The notes below the pieces were generated by a model. The model worked only from the letters and a program-made list of their open reading frames with translations, was not told where the DNA came from and did no database searches. A stretch of 64,000 nucleotides of DNA from DAIMZI01 sp036734025 (GTDB lineage: Bacteria; Pseudomonadota; Alphaproteobacteria; Rhizobiales; Rhodomicrobiaceae), in assembly GCA_036734025.1 (NCBI GenBank), contig DAIMZI010000008.1:49085-113084 (forward strand), written 5' to 3'. Shown here piece after piece: positions 1 through 9,402 of the stretch (position 1 is the stretch's first letter; each line of letters starts with the position of its first letter). The position numbers and the translations under genes were made by a program.

Positions 1-1074
1 GAAGTGATCCTGACGCGGGCGCTGAAGACCGATGGCGCGCCAGGCGTGCCGAGCCGCTGGCTGACCCGGCTCAAGGCGCTGCTGAGCGCGCTGGACATGG
101 CCGATGCATTGCGCCCGAAACGGCCATGGGCGGACTGGGCGGAGGCGATTGCCGGACCACCAGCGAGCGCGCAGCCGGCAACGCCTTTCGCCCCGCCTGC
201 GCCTTGTCCGCCGGTGGCGGCGCGGCCGCGCAGGCTCAGCGTATCGGACGTCGAGCGATGGATCGCCAACCCGTATGCCATTCATGCGCGCCATGTTCTC
301 AAGCTTGCGCCTCTGCCCGCGCTGGATGCCGGCCCCGACGAGCGCGTTCGCGGTCAGATCATTCACGCCGCGCTCGGGCGGTTCGTCAATCGGTTTCCGG
401 ATGAACTACCGGACGACGTGGCGCACCATCTGCAAGAGTTCGCCAGGCGACTGATGAGCCAACTCGGAGGTTATCATCCCCATGTGGCGGCGTTCTGGTA
501 TCCGCGCTTTGCCCGCTTCGCCGAATGGTTCGAAGCGACCGAGCCGCACCGTCGCGCCGGCATCGCGCGCAGTTTCGGCGAGGTCAAGGGCGAGTTGGTC
601 CTGCCGGGTCCGGCAGGCCCGTTCACGCTCAGCGCGCGCGCGGACCGCATCGATATTGGCGAGGACGGCAGGCTGTTCATCTATGATTACAAGACCGGGC
701 GCATCGGCCCGCGCCTGAACGCCGCACGCCAGGGCACGGCTCCGCAGCTGCCGCTTGAAGGGCTGATAGCCGGGCATGGCGGCTTTGCAGCCATTGCTGC
801 ATCGGGCGGCGCGGCGAGCGTCGCCACACTCGCCTATATCTCGGCATGGGGCGGCGAAAAGCCGGGCGAAGAGGGCGCGCTGGGCGATATCGAAACGCTG
901 ATGGAGGACGCCCGGGAGGGGCTTGCGCACCTCATCGCCCTCTTCGACGATCCCGCGACGCCATACCGTGCACAGCGCCGTGCGGCCTTCTCGCAGTTGT
1001 GGGAATATGACGATTACGCCCATCTGGCGCGATTTGACGAATGGGCGACAGGCACAGCCGCGGAGGCAGATTGA
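1..1074 (+). CDS. addB: AddB, C-terminal part (5' end outside window)
   Basis: C-terminal 357 residues of the AddB subunit of the AddAB helicase-nuclease, which processes double-strand breaks for RecA. The reading frame is open to the window edge, so the true start lies upstream. The visible part holds the RecB-like PD-(D/E)XK nuclease domain, with the core motif IYDYKTGR near residue 230 and a typical C-terminal arrangement. The stop overlaps the addA start (TGATG at 1072-1076), so the two subunits are translationally coupled. Identification rests on the nuclease motif plus the partner gene. Confidence 0.9.
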   Translation, partial: EVILTRALKTDGAPGVPSRWLTRLKALLSALDMADALRPKRPWADWAEAIAGPPASAQPATPFAPPAPCPPVAARPRRLSVSDVERWIANPYAIHARHVLKLAPLPALDAGPDERVRGQIIHAALGRFVNRFPDELPDDVAHHLQEFARRLMSQLGGYHPHVAAFWYPRFARFAEWFEATEPHRRAGIARSFGEVKGELVLPGPAGPFTLSARADRIDIGEDGRLFIYDYKTGRIGPRLNAARQGTAPQLPLEGLIAGHGGFAAIAASGGAASVATLAYISAWGGEKPGEEGALGDIETLMEDAREGLAHLIALFDDPATPYRAQRRAAFSQLWEYDDYAHLARFDEWATGTAAEAD

Positions 1075-4000
1075 TGGCCGCCGTGCATGACAGGAACGAA
1101 GGAAGCGCGGCAGCGCTGGCGACCACAAGGACCCTTCAGGCGCGGGCCACATCCCCCGATGCCTCGGCGTGGGTATCGGCCAATGCCGGCACCGGCAAGA
1201 CCTTCGTGCTGGCGCGCCGGGTCTTGCGCCTGCTGCTTGCCGGCGTCGCGCCGGGCTCTATCCTGTGCCTCACCTTCACCAAGGCCGCCGCTGCGGAAAT
1301 GGCGGCGCGCGTGAACGCGGCGCTGGGCCGATGGGCCACCTGCGCGCCGGCTGATCTGGCCGACGCTCTGGGTGAATTGCTGGAGCGTCCGGCGAGCGAG
1401 GCCGAGACCCTTCTGGCGCGCCGTCTGTTCACCACGGTTCTGGAAGCGCCCGGCGGTCTCAAGATCCAGACGATCCATGCTTTTTGCGAGAAGATCCTCC
1501 GCCAGTTTCCGCTCGAAGCCGGGGTGGCGCCGGGCTTCACGATCCTTGGCGAGGACGACGCCGCCAGCCGGCTGCGAGAGGCGACATCGCAGGTGCTCGA
1601 CGAGGCGGCCGCGGGTGCGCAGCGCGATCTCGCGCAGGCATTGGATCAGGTGATCCTGCATGCCGGCGAAGACCGGTTCGATGAGGTGCTGCGCGCCGTG
1701 CTCGCCAGGCGCGAGACCGTCCGCGCAATGATCAGACATGAGCAGAACACCGGCCAGAGCGCGCGCGATCAGATTGCGCACTTATTGGGCATTGATCCGC
1801 AAGCCGATCTGCCATCGACGATCACCGCTCAGGCCGGCGTGCTTGGCGACAGCAAGCTTAAAGCCCTGATCGCAGCCCTGTCGCAAAGCACATCAAGCTC
1901 CGATCTCGCCATCGCGGCGGCGCTCGATGCGGCGCGCCAAACTCGATCCGACGATGCCGAAACGCAGGCGCGGGCCCTTTCGCCCGCCTTCCTGACGAAG
2001 GACGGCAAGCCGCGCGCCGATCGCGGCTATCCCACCAAGGCCGTGACCAAGGCCGCGCCCGATGCCGAAACCATCCTGCGCGATGCTCGCGACCGCTTCG
2101 CCGCATTGGAGACCCGCCGCATTGCGCTGATGGTCGCTGCTGCCAGCGGCGCGGTGGTCAGCATGGCCGACCGGATCTTCGGCGCCTATGATGCACGCAA
2201 CCGGATCGACGGCGTGCTCAGCTATGATGATCTGATCGTGCGCACCCTGAACCTTCTGGAACATGGCGCGGCATGGGTCCTGTACCGGCTGGATGGCGGG
2301 CTGAGCCATCTTCTCGTCGATGAAGCGCAGGACACGAGCCCGGTTCAATGGCGCATCATCGAATTGCTCAGCGCGGAGTTTTTTGCCGGGCAGGGCGCCC
2401 ATGACCATCAGCGCACGATGTTCGGGGTCGGCGATCCGAAACAGTCGATCTATGGCTTTCAGGGAGCCGCGCCGGAACTGTTCGCCGCGCTCGGCGACCA
2501 GTTTCGCCAGCGCGCGCAGGCCGCTGCCCTTGGCTGGCACGACGTGCCGCTCAGCCTGTCTTTCCGCACGGTGCCGGCGGTGCTGAAGGCGGTCGATCTG
2601 GTGTTTGCCGATGCCGGCGAAATGGGCGCCGCCATTGCCGGTGGTCCGGTGCGCCATGATGCGTTTCGCGCCGGTCATGCCGGCTGTGTCGAGGTGTGGC
2701 CGCTGCAACGGCCCGAAGACGGCGACGGGGCGGCTGCATGGGCGCCGCTCGATGAAGACCACGCGGCTCCAGGCGCGGCCGAAAGCCTCGCAAGGCACAT
2801 CGCGACCCGGATCAGCGGATGGATCGGCAATGGCGAGGTGCTTCAATCCCAGGGGCGCGCAGTGCGGCCCGGCGACATCCTGATCCTGGTGCGCAAGCGC
2901 GCGCCGTTCGCGGCCCTGATGATCCGCGCCCTGAAGGAGCGGGGCATTCCCGTCGCTGGCGCCGACCGGATGCGGCTCACCGATCAGCTTGCGGTGCTCG
3001 ACCTGCTGGCGCTGGGCGACGTTCTGCTGCTGCCCGAAGACGATCTGAGCCTTGCCTGCGTGCTCAAAAGCCCGATCTTCGGGCTGAGCGAGGAGGCGCT
3101 GTTTGCACTGGCCCATGATCGCCAGGCAAGTCTGTGGCAGGCGCTGATCGCGGCGGGCCATGATGATCCCACGCTGCGCGGCGTTGGACACCAGCTTGAA
3201 AACTGGCGTCAGGCCGCGCGCCGTCAGCGCCCGTTCGAATTTTTCCTCGACCGGCTGCATGGCGATGGCCTGCGCGCTGCCTTCGTACGTCGGCTGGGGC
3301 CCGAGGCCGATGACGCCATCGGCGAATTCCTCGATCTGGCACTTCATCATGAAAGTCTTGGGCCTGCCTCGATGCAGGGCTTCGTGCACTGGCTCCGCCG
3401 TTCCGGCGCCGAGGTGCGCCGCGATATGGAGCAAAGCCACGACCAGGTGCGCGTGATGACGGTTCACGGAGCCAAGGGGCTGGAAGCCAATATCGTCATC
3501 CTGCCCGACACGTGCTCCGGGCCCGGCCAGGACAGATCGCCCGTTATTCTCTGCGAGGACGAGCGCATGCCCCCGGGGTGGCGCAAGCGGCTGATCTGGC
3601 CGGTTGCCGGCGGCACGGAGCTTGAGCGCATCCAGACTGAGCGCGATATTGCGAAACAGGCTGCACGGGCCGAGCATTGGCGGCTTCTTTATGTGGCGAT
3701 GACGCGGGCGCGCGACCGGCTTTATGTCACGGGATTTGAGAACCGGACAAAGCGGGGACGCGCCACCGACTGCTGGTACGACATGATCCGCGAGGCGCTG
3801 GAGCCGGAAGCCGAGCGGACAGCCGGGGAAGACGGACGCGAGATCCTGCGGCTGGCATCTGCGCAAACGGCAAGTGTCAGCGGCGAACCGCCGCCGTCGC
3901 CGCCAACCTCGCCCGCGCCCGTGCCCGAATGGCTGAACGCGCCGGCTCCTGCCGAGCGCTCGGCCCGGACCACTGCGCCTTCGCGTGCTGGTGACGACAC

Positions 4001-4538
4001 CCTGTCGCCAGAGCCGGACGAAGCCGATTCCATCAGCGCAAGGCATGCACGCTGGCGCGGCGAACTCATCCACCTGCTGCTCGAAAGTCTGCCGGAAGTG
4101 GCCGACGCTGATCGCGACGAGGCGGCCCGGCGCATCCTCGCGCAGGCTGCGCACGGCGGCCCCCGGCTTGCGCCAGGTGAACTGGACATCATCGCTGCGG
4201 CGGCGCTGAGCGTACTGCGCGCGCCAGCCCTTTCATGGATTTTCGCGCAAGGCTCGCGGGCGGAAGTGCCGGTCGCCGCGACCATCGGCGATGATGTTCA
4301 TGGGGCGGGCATTCTGGGGCGGATCGACCGACTTATCCTTCGTGATGATGAGGTGATCGCTGTCGATTACAAGACCGGCTCTGTCGTGCCGGCTTCTCCC
4401 GAGGAAGTTCCCGAGACCTATGCCGCGCAGATGGACGCCTATGCTCGTGCGCTCGCCGCGACTTTCCCCGGATCGAGGGTCCGAACCTTTCTGCTGTGGA
4501 CACAAGGGCCGGAACTCATGGAGATCACCCGCTCTTGA
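1074..4538 (+). CDS. addA: Double-strand break repair helicase AddA
   Basis: UvrD/Rep-type (SF1A) helicase-nuclease of about 1154 residues. Visible motifs are Walker A ANAGTGKT near residues 36-43, Walker B LLVDEAQDTSP, motif V/VI signatures VMTVHGAKGLEA and YVAMTRARDRLY, and a C-terminal nuclease motif AVDYKTG. With AddB it unwinds and resects broken DNA ends. The ATG at 1074 overlaps the addB stop. An in-frame ATG 33 bases upstream would lie deep inside addB and is less likely. The length is normal for alphaproteobacterial AddA. Confidence 0.95.
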   Translation: MAAVHDRNEGSAAALATTRTLQARATSPDASAWVSANAGTGKTFVLARRVLRLLLAGVAPGSILCLTFTKAAAAEMAARVNAALGRWATCAPADLADALGELLERPASEAETLLARRLFTTVLEAPGGLKIQTIHAFCEKILRQFPLEAGVAPGFTILGEDDAASRLREATSQVLDEAAAGAQRDLAQALDQVILHAGEDRFDEVLRAVLARRETVRAMIRHEQNTGQSARDQIAHLLGIDPQADLPSTITAQAGVLGDSKLKALIAALSQSTSSSDLAIAAALDAARQTRSDDAETQARALSPAFLTKDGKPRADRGYPTKAVTKAAPDAETILRDARDRFAALETRRIALMVAAASGAVVSMADRIFGAYDARNRIDGVLSYDDLIVRTLNLLEHGAAWVLYRLDGGLSHLLVDEAQDTSPVQWRIIELLSAEFFAGQGAHDHQRTMFGVGDPKQSIYGFQGAAPELFAALGDQFRQRAQAAALGWHDVPLSLSFRTVPAVLKAVDLVFADAGEMGAAIAGGPVRHDAFRAGHAGCVEVWPLQRPEDGDGAAAWAPLDEDHAAPGAAESLARHIATRISGWIGNGEVLQSQGRAVRPGDILILVRKRAPFAALMIRALKERGIPVAGADRMRLTDQLAVLDLLALGDVLLLPEDDLSLACVLKSPIFGLSEEALFALAHDRQASLWQALIAAGHDDPTLRGVGHQLENWRQAARRQRPFEFFLDRLHGDGLRAAFVRRLGPEADDAIGEFLDLALHHESLGPASMQGFVHWLRRSGAEVRRDMEQSHDQVRVMTVHGAKGLEANIVILPDTCSGPGQDRSPVILCEDERMPPGWRKRLIWPVAGGTELERIQTERDIAKQAARAEHWRLLYVAMTRARDRLYVTGFENRTKRGRATDCWYDMIREALEPEAERTAGEDGREILRLASAQTASVSGEPPPSPPTSPAPVPEWLNAPAPAERSARTTAPSRAGDDTLSPEPDEADSISARHARWRGELIHLLLESLPEVADADRDEAARRILAQAAHGGPRLAPGELDIIAAAALSVLRAPALSWIFAQGSRAEVPVAATIGDDVHGAGILGRIDRLILRDDEVIAVDYKTGSVVPASPEEVPETYAAQMDAYARALAATFPGSRVRTFLLWTQGPELMEITRS

Positions 4539-4639
4539 TAAACGCGGCCGGCCCATGCGGCTTGACGCGGCCGCCGGTCGCGCCTAGCTAGATGAATGAA
4601 ACGCGGTCTTCTCCAGGCTGCATTGGAAGCGAGGTGCCA

Positions 4640-4960
4640 ATGGCAACGTCAAAAGTGTCGGACGATACGTTCGATGAAGAAGTATTGAAGGCATCGGGTC
4701 CGGTCGTCGTGGATTTCTGGGCAGAGTGGTGTGGGCCTTGCAAGGCCATTGCCCCTGCGCTTGAGGAAATCTCCACGGAGCTCACCGGCCAGGTGAAGAT
4801 CGTCAAGATGAACGTCGATGAAAACATGCAAGTGCCGTCACAATACGGCATTCGCAGCATTCCGACGCTGATCATGTTCAAGGACGGTCAGGTCGCAGAC
4901 CAGAAGGTCGGCGCCTTGGCGAAGGAAAAACTCAAGGACTGGATCGCCAGCCAGATCTAG
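4640..4960 (+). CDS. trxA: Thioredoxin TrxA
   Basis: Cytoplasmic thioredoxin of 106 residues, a general dithiol reductant for ribonucleotide reductase, peroxiredoxins and other targets. The active site WCGPC lies at residues 30-34, followed by the cis-Pro strand (SIPTLIMFK) and the usual C-terminal helix. I chose the ATG at 4640, preceded by a GGAAG/GAGG stretch, over an in-frame ATG at 4592 that would add 16 non-conserved residues. A T-rich hairpin terminator follows at 5094-5121. It could also supply electrons to the nearby CcdA protein. Confidence 0.95.
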   Translation: MATSKVSDDTFDEEVLKASGPVVVDFWAEWCGPCKAIAPALEEISTELTGQVKIVKMNVDENMQVPSQYGIRSIPTLIMFKDGQVADQKVGALAKEKLKDWIASQI

Positions 4961-5093
4961 AGCGCGTCAGGCGGGAACCGAAGCGCTCAATGGGCTTGCG
5001 GCTGTCGTTTTGTCGGACTTTGGGGCGCAGGATCGGCGCCCACTCAGCGGCGGAGCGCTGCAAGCCCGACTTCCTCCCAACGCATCTCTTCGG

Positions 5094-5121
5094 AAAGCCC
5101 TGCTCTTGCGGGGCTTTTTTT
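5094..5121 (+). terminator. Rho-independent terminator after trxA
   Basis: AAAGCCC pairs with GGGCTTT across a 10-base loop and is followed by an unbroken T-run on the plus strand. It lies between trxA and the convergent thiD stop, so it should end the addA/trxA transcript. Confidence 0.8.
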
Positions 5122-5126
5122 CGCCT

Positions 5127-5945
5127 TCAGACAGTGGGCCGCCGCCACATTGCAAAGAAATGATGCACCGGCCCGGCGCCATGGCCGATATTGAGCTGAT
5201 CGGCATGCGCGATCGCGTCCGTCAGCCAGGTCTTCGCCTCGCGCACGGCGTCGTCCAGGTTGCGCCCAAGGGCAAGCCCCGCCGCCACCGCCGACGACAG
5301 GCTGCACCCGGTGCCATGAAGATTGCGGGTATCAATGCGCAGGGCCGTAAAGCGCATGAACCGCGCCCCGTCAAACAATATGTCCACGGACTCATCGCCA
5401 GTCCCGTGCCCACCCTTGATCAGTACCGCCTTTGGTCCCAGCGCATGAAGCGCCGCGGCCTGATCGCGCATCTGCTCTTCGCTCTCGGCAATGTCACGCC
5501 CCAGCAACAGCGCGGCTTCCTGCAAATTCGGGGTCAGCAGATCGGCAAGCGGAAGCAGCACCGTCTTCAGTGTCTCCTCCGCGCCAGCCTCAAGCAGCAT
5601 GTCGCCGCTGGCTGCCACCATCACCGGATCAAGCACCACGCGCGGCAGATCGGGTCGGGCCGCCAGCGCGTCGGCGGTCGCGTCGATCCTTTGCGCATCG
5701 CCGATCATGCCGATCTTCACGGCTCGGACGTCCAGATCGCTGAACACCGCGTCGATCTGAGCCACGATCATGTCAGCCGGCACCAGATGGATCGCGCGCA
5801 CGCCCTGTGTGTTCTGCGCCGTTATCGAGGTGATCACGCTTGCACCATAGACGCCCAGCGCGGAAAACGTCTTCAGATCGGCCTGGATGCCGGCGCCACC
5901 GGAACTGTCCGAACCGGCAATCGTCAGGGCGATCGGTGGTGTCAT
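5127..5945 (-). CDS. thiD: Hydroxymethylpyrimidine/phosphomethylpyrimidine kinase
   Basis: ThiD phosphorylates HMP and HMP-P to HMP-PP for thiamine biosynthesis. The 272-residue ribokinase-fold protein begins with the family signature TIAGSDSSGGAGIQADLKT and carries the C-terminal ATP/anion-hole motif LHGTGCSLSSA. No other thi genes are nearby and no TPP riboswitch fits in the 74-base gap upstream. ccdA lies upstream on the same strand, so co-transcription is possible but functionally unrelated. Confidence 0.95.
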   Translation of the reverse strand: MTPPIALTIAGSDSSGGAGIQADLKTFSALGVYGASVITSITAQNTQGVRAIHLVPADMIVAQIDAVFSDLDVRAVKIGMIGDAQRIDATADALAARPDLPRVVLDPVMVAASGDMLLEAGAEETLKTVLLPLADLLTPNLQEAALLLGRDIAESEEQMRDQAAALHALGPKAVLIKGGHGTGDESVDILFDGARFMRFTALRIDTRNLHGTGCSLSSAVAAGLALGRNLDDAVREAKTWLTDAIAHADQLNIGHGAGPVHHFFAMWRRPTV

Positions 5946-6019
5946 CTGGTTCGTCTCCGTGGTCGGCGGCTATCGGCCCGGCTGCTGCCGAGGCGATGCG
6001 AACGCGACCTTAAACACAC

Positions 6020-6757
6020 TCACCCAAGTCTGCCAAGAACGGGGAAGGTCTCCAGCATCCATACCGCGATCAGGTTCATCGAGCCGGTGATGAACAAGAT
6101 ACCGGTCGCCACGAGCAGCCCGCCCATGACTTTTTCCACCGAGCCGAGATGGCGTTTGAACCGCTGAAAGAAAGACATGAACGGGCGAATGGCCACGGCC
6201 GCCGCGATGAAGGGTATGCCAAGCCCGATGGAATAGACAAAGAGCAGCGAGACGCCGGTGAAGATGGTCTCCTCGCCGGCCGCCATGAACAGGATCGTCG
6301 CCAGCACGGGGCCAATGCATGGGGTCCAGCCAAACGCGAAGGCGAGGCCGATGATGTAGGCGCCGATCAGTCCGGCCGGCTTGGTCTGCGCATGATAGCG
6401 CGCCTCGCGATACAGCAGCGGAATGCGGATCAGCCCGAGAAAATGCAGCCCGACCAGGATGATGACACCGCCGGCGATCTGGCTGAGCAGGATGAGGTTG
6501 GCGCTGATCAGTTGTCCCACGCTCGTGGCGGTTGCGCCCAGCGCCACGAAGACCGTAGTGAACCCCAGCACAAAGGCGCATGCCGATGCGACGATGCGCA
6601 TGTGCAGCCCGCTGGCCATCTTTCCCTCGCCACTTAGCTGGTCGATGGTGGTGCCGCCGAGGAAGCACAGATAAGGAGGCACCAGGGGCAGCACGCAAGG
6701 CGACAGGAAGCTGAGCAGTCCCGCCAGCAGCGCGCCAAATATGGTGACTTCAAGCAT
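6020..6757 (-). CDS. ccdA: CcdA/SoxV-type thiol-electron transporter
   Basis: Polytopic membrane protein of 245 residues in the DsbD-beta/CcdA family, which passes electrons from cytoplasmic thioredoxin to periplasmic thiol proteins. The two redox cysteines are visible as SPCVLPLVPPY (Cys21) and GWTPCIGP (Cys147), with six hydrophobic segments. The ATG at 6757 has a GGAG ribosome site; a longer in-frame ORF runs back into soxA but is not conserved. Lying just downstream of soxXA, it may act as SoxV for the Sox system, or serve cytochrome c maturation. The sequence alone cannot separate these roles. Confidence 0.88.
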   Translation of the reverse strand: MLEVTIFGALLAGLLSFLSPCVLPLVPPYLCFLGGTTIDQLSGEGKMASGLHMRIVASACAFVLGFTTVFVALGATATSVGQLISANLILLSQIAGGVIILVGLHFLGLIRIPLLYREARYHAQTKPAGLIGAYIIGLAFAFGWTPCIGPVLATILFMAAGEETIFTGVSLLFVYSIGLGIPFIAAAVAIRPFMSFFQRFKRHLGSVEKVMGGLLVATGILFITGSMNLIAVWMLETFPVLGRLG

Positions 6758-6815
6758 AATTCGCTCCGTGGCAAGTCGGTGGCTTTTGTCGGTGGCTTTT
6801 GCCGGCCTTGCGCCA

Positions 6816-7694
6816 TCAAGGCCTGATGCCGGGCGTTTCCACCCGCAAACCCGCTCCGCGCCATGCCAGATAGAGTTCGAGATTGACGATATCGTCCGAG
6901 CCCGGCTCGAAGGGCTCGGCGCGCACCCGCGCATTGCAGCTTCTGATCTGACGCCCTAGTGAGCCGACGCCTTCCCAGGCGAGACGGTAGGCGGGATACG
7001 CGCTCGACTGTCCCTGACTGATGGCGGTTGCGCGCAGCCTGTCGCCGGAATGCCGCTCGTGGCAGTCGGCGCAAGACATGTCAATCTGCCCCAGTCGGCG
7101 GTAAAACAACGTCCTGCCCTGGTCGAAAAACCTCTGCGCGCGGCCGTCGATGCGCACCTGCACGGGAATGCCGCGTGACTGGCCGCGCACGAATGTCGTC
7201 AGCGCCACGAGATCGTCGGACTCGGGCGCCCAGGCGCGCGCCTTCATGCCCTGCTCCCGGCATATGTTTATCCGCTGCTCCAGATTGATCAGCCTGTCGG
7301 CCGGCTCGAAATAGACCGGATAGCGCGCAGCCGTGCCTCGCATCGAATTTTCCGCAAGATTGTGACACGAAGCGCAAGACCGACCGGCATCGCCCTCTTC
7401 GCGCGACCAGAGCTCCTTGCCATAATCATACCAGATCATGCCGGGATTACCTGCATCATCATCCTGCATGCGCTGAAGCGGCACGGACATGAACCGGCTG
7501 CCCGACCATATCTCGGCAAGAGGATGATCGGCGCTCGGCGGCGCCACGGGCTTGTCCCGGCCGGCGATCTCGGGCTTCTGCGCAAGCGCGGAAAACGCCA
7601 GCAGCGATATCCCCGCCGCCATGGCTGTCGCAATCAGTGCGGCCCACGCCGATGAGTGGCGCAAGCGGATCTGTCTTGCAGGACGCGGCATCAT
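6816..7694 (-). CDS. soxA: Dihaem cytochrome SoxA
   Basis: L-cysteine S-thiosulfotransferase subunit SoxA, 292 residues, exported by an N-terminal signal peptide (hydrophobic 16-38, cleavage after ALA). It has two haem c sites, CASCH (107-111) and CADCH (208-212). Cys145 (NICRE) and Cys253 (RSCNAR) match the haem-ligating and catalytic persulfide cysteines of dihaem SoxA. The C-terminal ELYLAWRGAGL segment is diagnostic of the family. With SoxX it couples thiosulfate to the SoxY carrier in the periplasm. The start overlaps the soxX stop (ATGA). No soxYZ, soxB or soxCD is in the window. Confidence 0.92.
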   Translation of the reverse strand: MMPRPARQIRLRHSSAWAALIATAMAAGISLLAFSALAQKPEIAGRDKPVAPPSADHPLAEIWSGSRFMSVPLQRMQDDDAGNPGMIWYDYGKELWSREEGDAGRSCASCHNLAENSMRGTAARYPVYFEPADRLINLEQRINICREQGMKARAWAPESDDLVALTTFVRGQSRGIPVQVRIDGRAQRFFDQGRTLFYRRLGQIDMSCADCHERHSGDRLRATAISQGQSSAYPAYRLAWEGVGSLGRQIRSCNARVRAEPFEPGSDDIVNLELYLAWRGAGLRVETPGIRP

Positions 7695-8314
7695 CTGGCA
7701 TCGGGCGCCGGCTCGCCCAGCGTCATGAGGAAGGCAACCACATCTTCGACCTGCTGCGCGCTAAGGATCGGCCGTCCGGCACAAGCAGCAGAAACCCGGC
7801 TGAGCGCGGCGATGCGGTGATAGGCCGGCATGACCGTGTCGGGCAGAGCGAGCCTCGGATTGACCACAAGAAGGCGCAGTTCTGCCTCGCTGTAACGCGC
7901 CGCGACGCCGGCAAGCGATGGTCCCAGGGTGCCATGATCACGCAGCCACCGGGAAAGACGTGGCTCTCCGGCGGGGATGTGGCCGGCAAGGTTTGGTGTC
8001 TGGTGACACGCGATGCAATTGCCATAAGCCGGATCAGCGGTCCAGACCGCGCCCCGATCGGCGCTGCCGCCGCTTGCGCTCAGCCTTTCGCCGATGGCCA
8101 CGGCAAGGGTTTGCCCGGGGCCGACCTCGAACGCAGCCAGTTCGGCGGGCTGGCCCGTGCATGGCTCGGTCGACTCAGGCGCCTCGCTGAATGCCACAAG
8201 CGCGAGCTTTCGTTCGGGTATCGGGGGGAACTGAGGGGTCTGGGCATATGCTGATGACAAGGCGAACACGGCGCTGGCCAGCGCCGCGGCAACAATCCGG
8301 CGGCGTATCGACAT
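7691..8314 (-). CDS. soxX: Cytochrome SoxX
   Basis: Monohaem cytochrome c of 207 residues, the electron-accepting partner of SoxA. A signal peptide spans about residues 1-24 (cleavage after SAYA). The haem site is CIACH at 100-104 and the likely axial Met is in DTVMPAYH (Met162). The segments GPSLAGVAARYSEAELR and ILSAQQVEDVVAFL are family hallmarks. I use the ATG at 8314, which directly precedes the signal peptide; an ATG at 8338 is also possible. Translationally coupled to soxA. No known Sox regulator gene is visible beside it. Confidence 0.9.
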   Translation of the reverse strand: MSIRRRIVAAALASAVFALSSAYAQTPQFPPIPERKLALVAFSEAPESTEPCTGQPAELAAFEVGPGQTLAVAIGERLSASGGSADRGAVWTADPAYGNCIACHQTPNLAGHIPAGEPRLSRWLRDHGTLGPSLAGVAARYSEAELRLLVVNPRLALPDTVMPAYHRIAALSRVSAACAGRPILSAQQVEDVVAFLMTLGEPAPDAR

Positions 8315-9101
8315 GGCTCTGATTTTCGTCCGCCTCATGGTCTGCTTGCCGTTATCTATGGTTCTGCACAGCCTAGCCAGATCAACGGGCTGCGGCGACA
8401 GTGCGAATTGCCGCTGACGTCGCTGCCGCGCGTCATGCGTATTTGTGTCTGACAACGATGCCACGACGATAGTCTGCCATGATTGGGAAATGAAGTCTTG
8501 ATCCAACGCAAGAAAGCCGGACCGATCCGATACAGCTTAGGGTTTCGTCGCGGCGAGGTCTAGCACTGCCGGTTGGTGGCGGCTCGTTCTCATTGCGGCT
8601 CTTTCGACCATTTGGCACGCCGGACCACCAGATTACCCGCTGATCGCGTTGACAACGTCCCGGCCCTGCGCCATATTCACGCGCATCACCGGCCCGGCGG
8701 CAAAAGATGAAAAGATTTCGTCTTCGGGCGGATTGTGGAATAGGTCGATACCGGCCGATGTCCGGTTGCGGACTACTGACTAGGCTCAGCTTGCGAACGT
8801 CTGTTGGAAGCTACTGCCCGTCACATGGGAAAAGGTCTTTAGAGAATTGACTTGTCTTTCACGCCGCGGGGCTTTTGTACTCCGCGAGGACCTGATTTCC
8901 CACTTTGTCTTATGCGCTGACGAGACGATCCCCACGCGCAAGGCAGGTTTGGCTGCTAAGTTTGCGGTGCCCGCAAACACGAATAGTGCGCCAACATTTC
9001 CGAACACCACCCGATAGCGGATATCCGATGATCGAGATTATGCCCCACGCGAGGTGTTCGTTCCCTTTTCTCTATTCAACAGGCAACAAGGAGACTTCAA
9101 A
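8315..9101. other. 787-base gene-free stretch between soxX and cspA
   Basis: Divergent intergenic region that must hold the promoters of soxXA (leftward) and cspA (rightward). I see no protein with recognisable features; the short ORFs here lack ribosome sites and conserved motifs. The last 80-90 bases are likely to be the transcribed cspA leader. No repeat, tRNA or riboswitch was recognised. Confidence 0.5.
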
Positions 9102-9308
9102 ATGCCTCGCGGAACTGTGAAATTCTTCAATTCTCAAAAAGGTTACGGCTTCATTCAGCCGGAAGATGGCGGCAAGGACGTATTCGTGCATATCAGCGCG
9201 GTCGAACGTGCCGGCATTGCCAAGCCGGATGAAGGTCAGAAACTGACCTACGATCTGGAACAGGATCGGCAAGGGCGTACCTCGGCGACCAATCTGCGCG
9301 TCGAGTAA
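9102..9308 (+). CDS. cspA: Cold-shock domain protein
   Basis: Single cold-shock domain protein of 68 residues that binds single-stranded RNA/DNA. Both RNP motifs are present (KGYGFI and VFVHI), preceded by the usual GTVKFFNSQ start. The ATG at 9102 follows a CAAGGAG ribosome site; a longer in-frame ORF from 9054 would add an unconserved leader. A long hairpin (9331-9382) and an IF-1 paralogue follow, suggesting a small translation-related unit. Confidence 0.93.
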   Translation: MPRGTVKFFNSQKGYGFIQPEDGGKDVFVHISAVERAGIAKPDEGQKLTYDLEQDRQGRTSATNLRVE

Positions 9309-9330
9309 CTGCAAGAGCCATCAGGCCAGA

Positions 9331-9382
9331 CATCCCGGCAGCCGCATCGCATGCGCACGCATGTCCGCTGGCTGTCGGGATG
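9331..9382 (+). repeat. Long inverted repeat between cspA and infA
   Basis: CATCCCGGCAGCC (9331-9343) pairs with GGCTGTCGGGATG (9370-9382): a 13-bp stem with one G-T wobble and a 26-base loop that itself contains palindromic GCATGCGCACGCATG. There is no T-run, so it is not a classical terminator. It may be an RNA processing or stability structure, or a factor-assisted terminator. Confidence 0.55.
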
Positions 9383-9402
9383 GCGCTTGTCCAGGAGTGT
9401 GA

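Noticed and set aside
1893..4154. Long open frame on the minus strand opposite addA
   Set aside because: Antisense shadow of a high-GC gene; no ribosome site, no recognisable motif, and addA is certain.
8786..9010. 74-codon minus-strand ORF upstream of cspA
   Set aside because: No ribosome site or motif, and it overlaps the expected cspA leader/promoter area.
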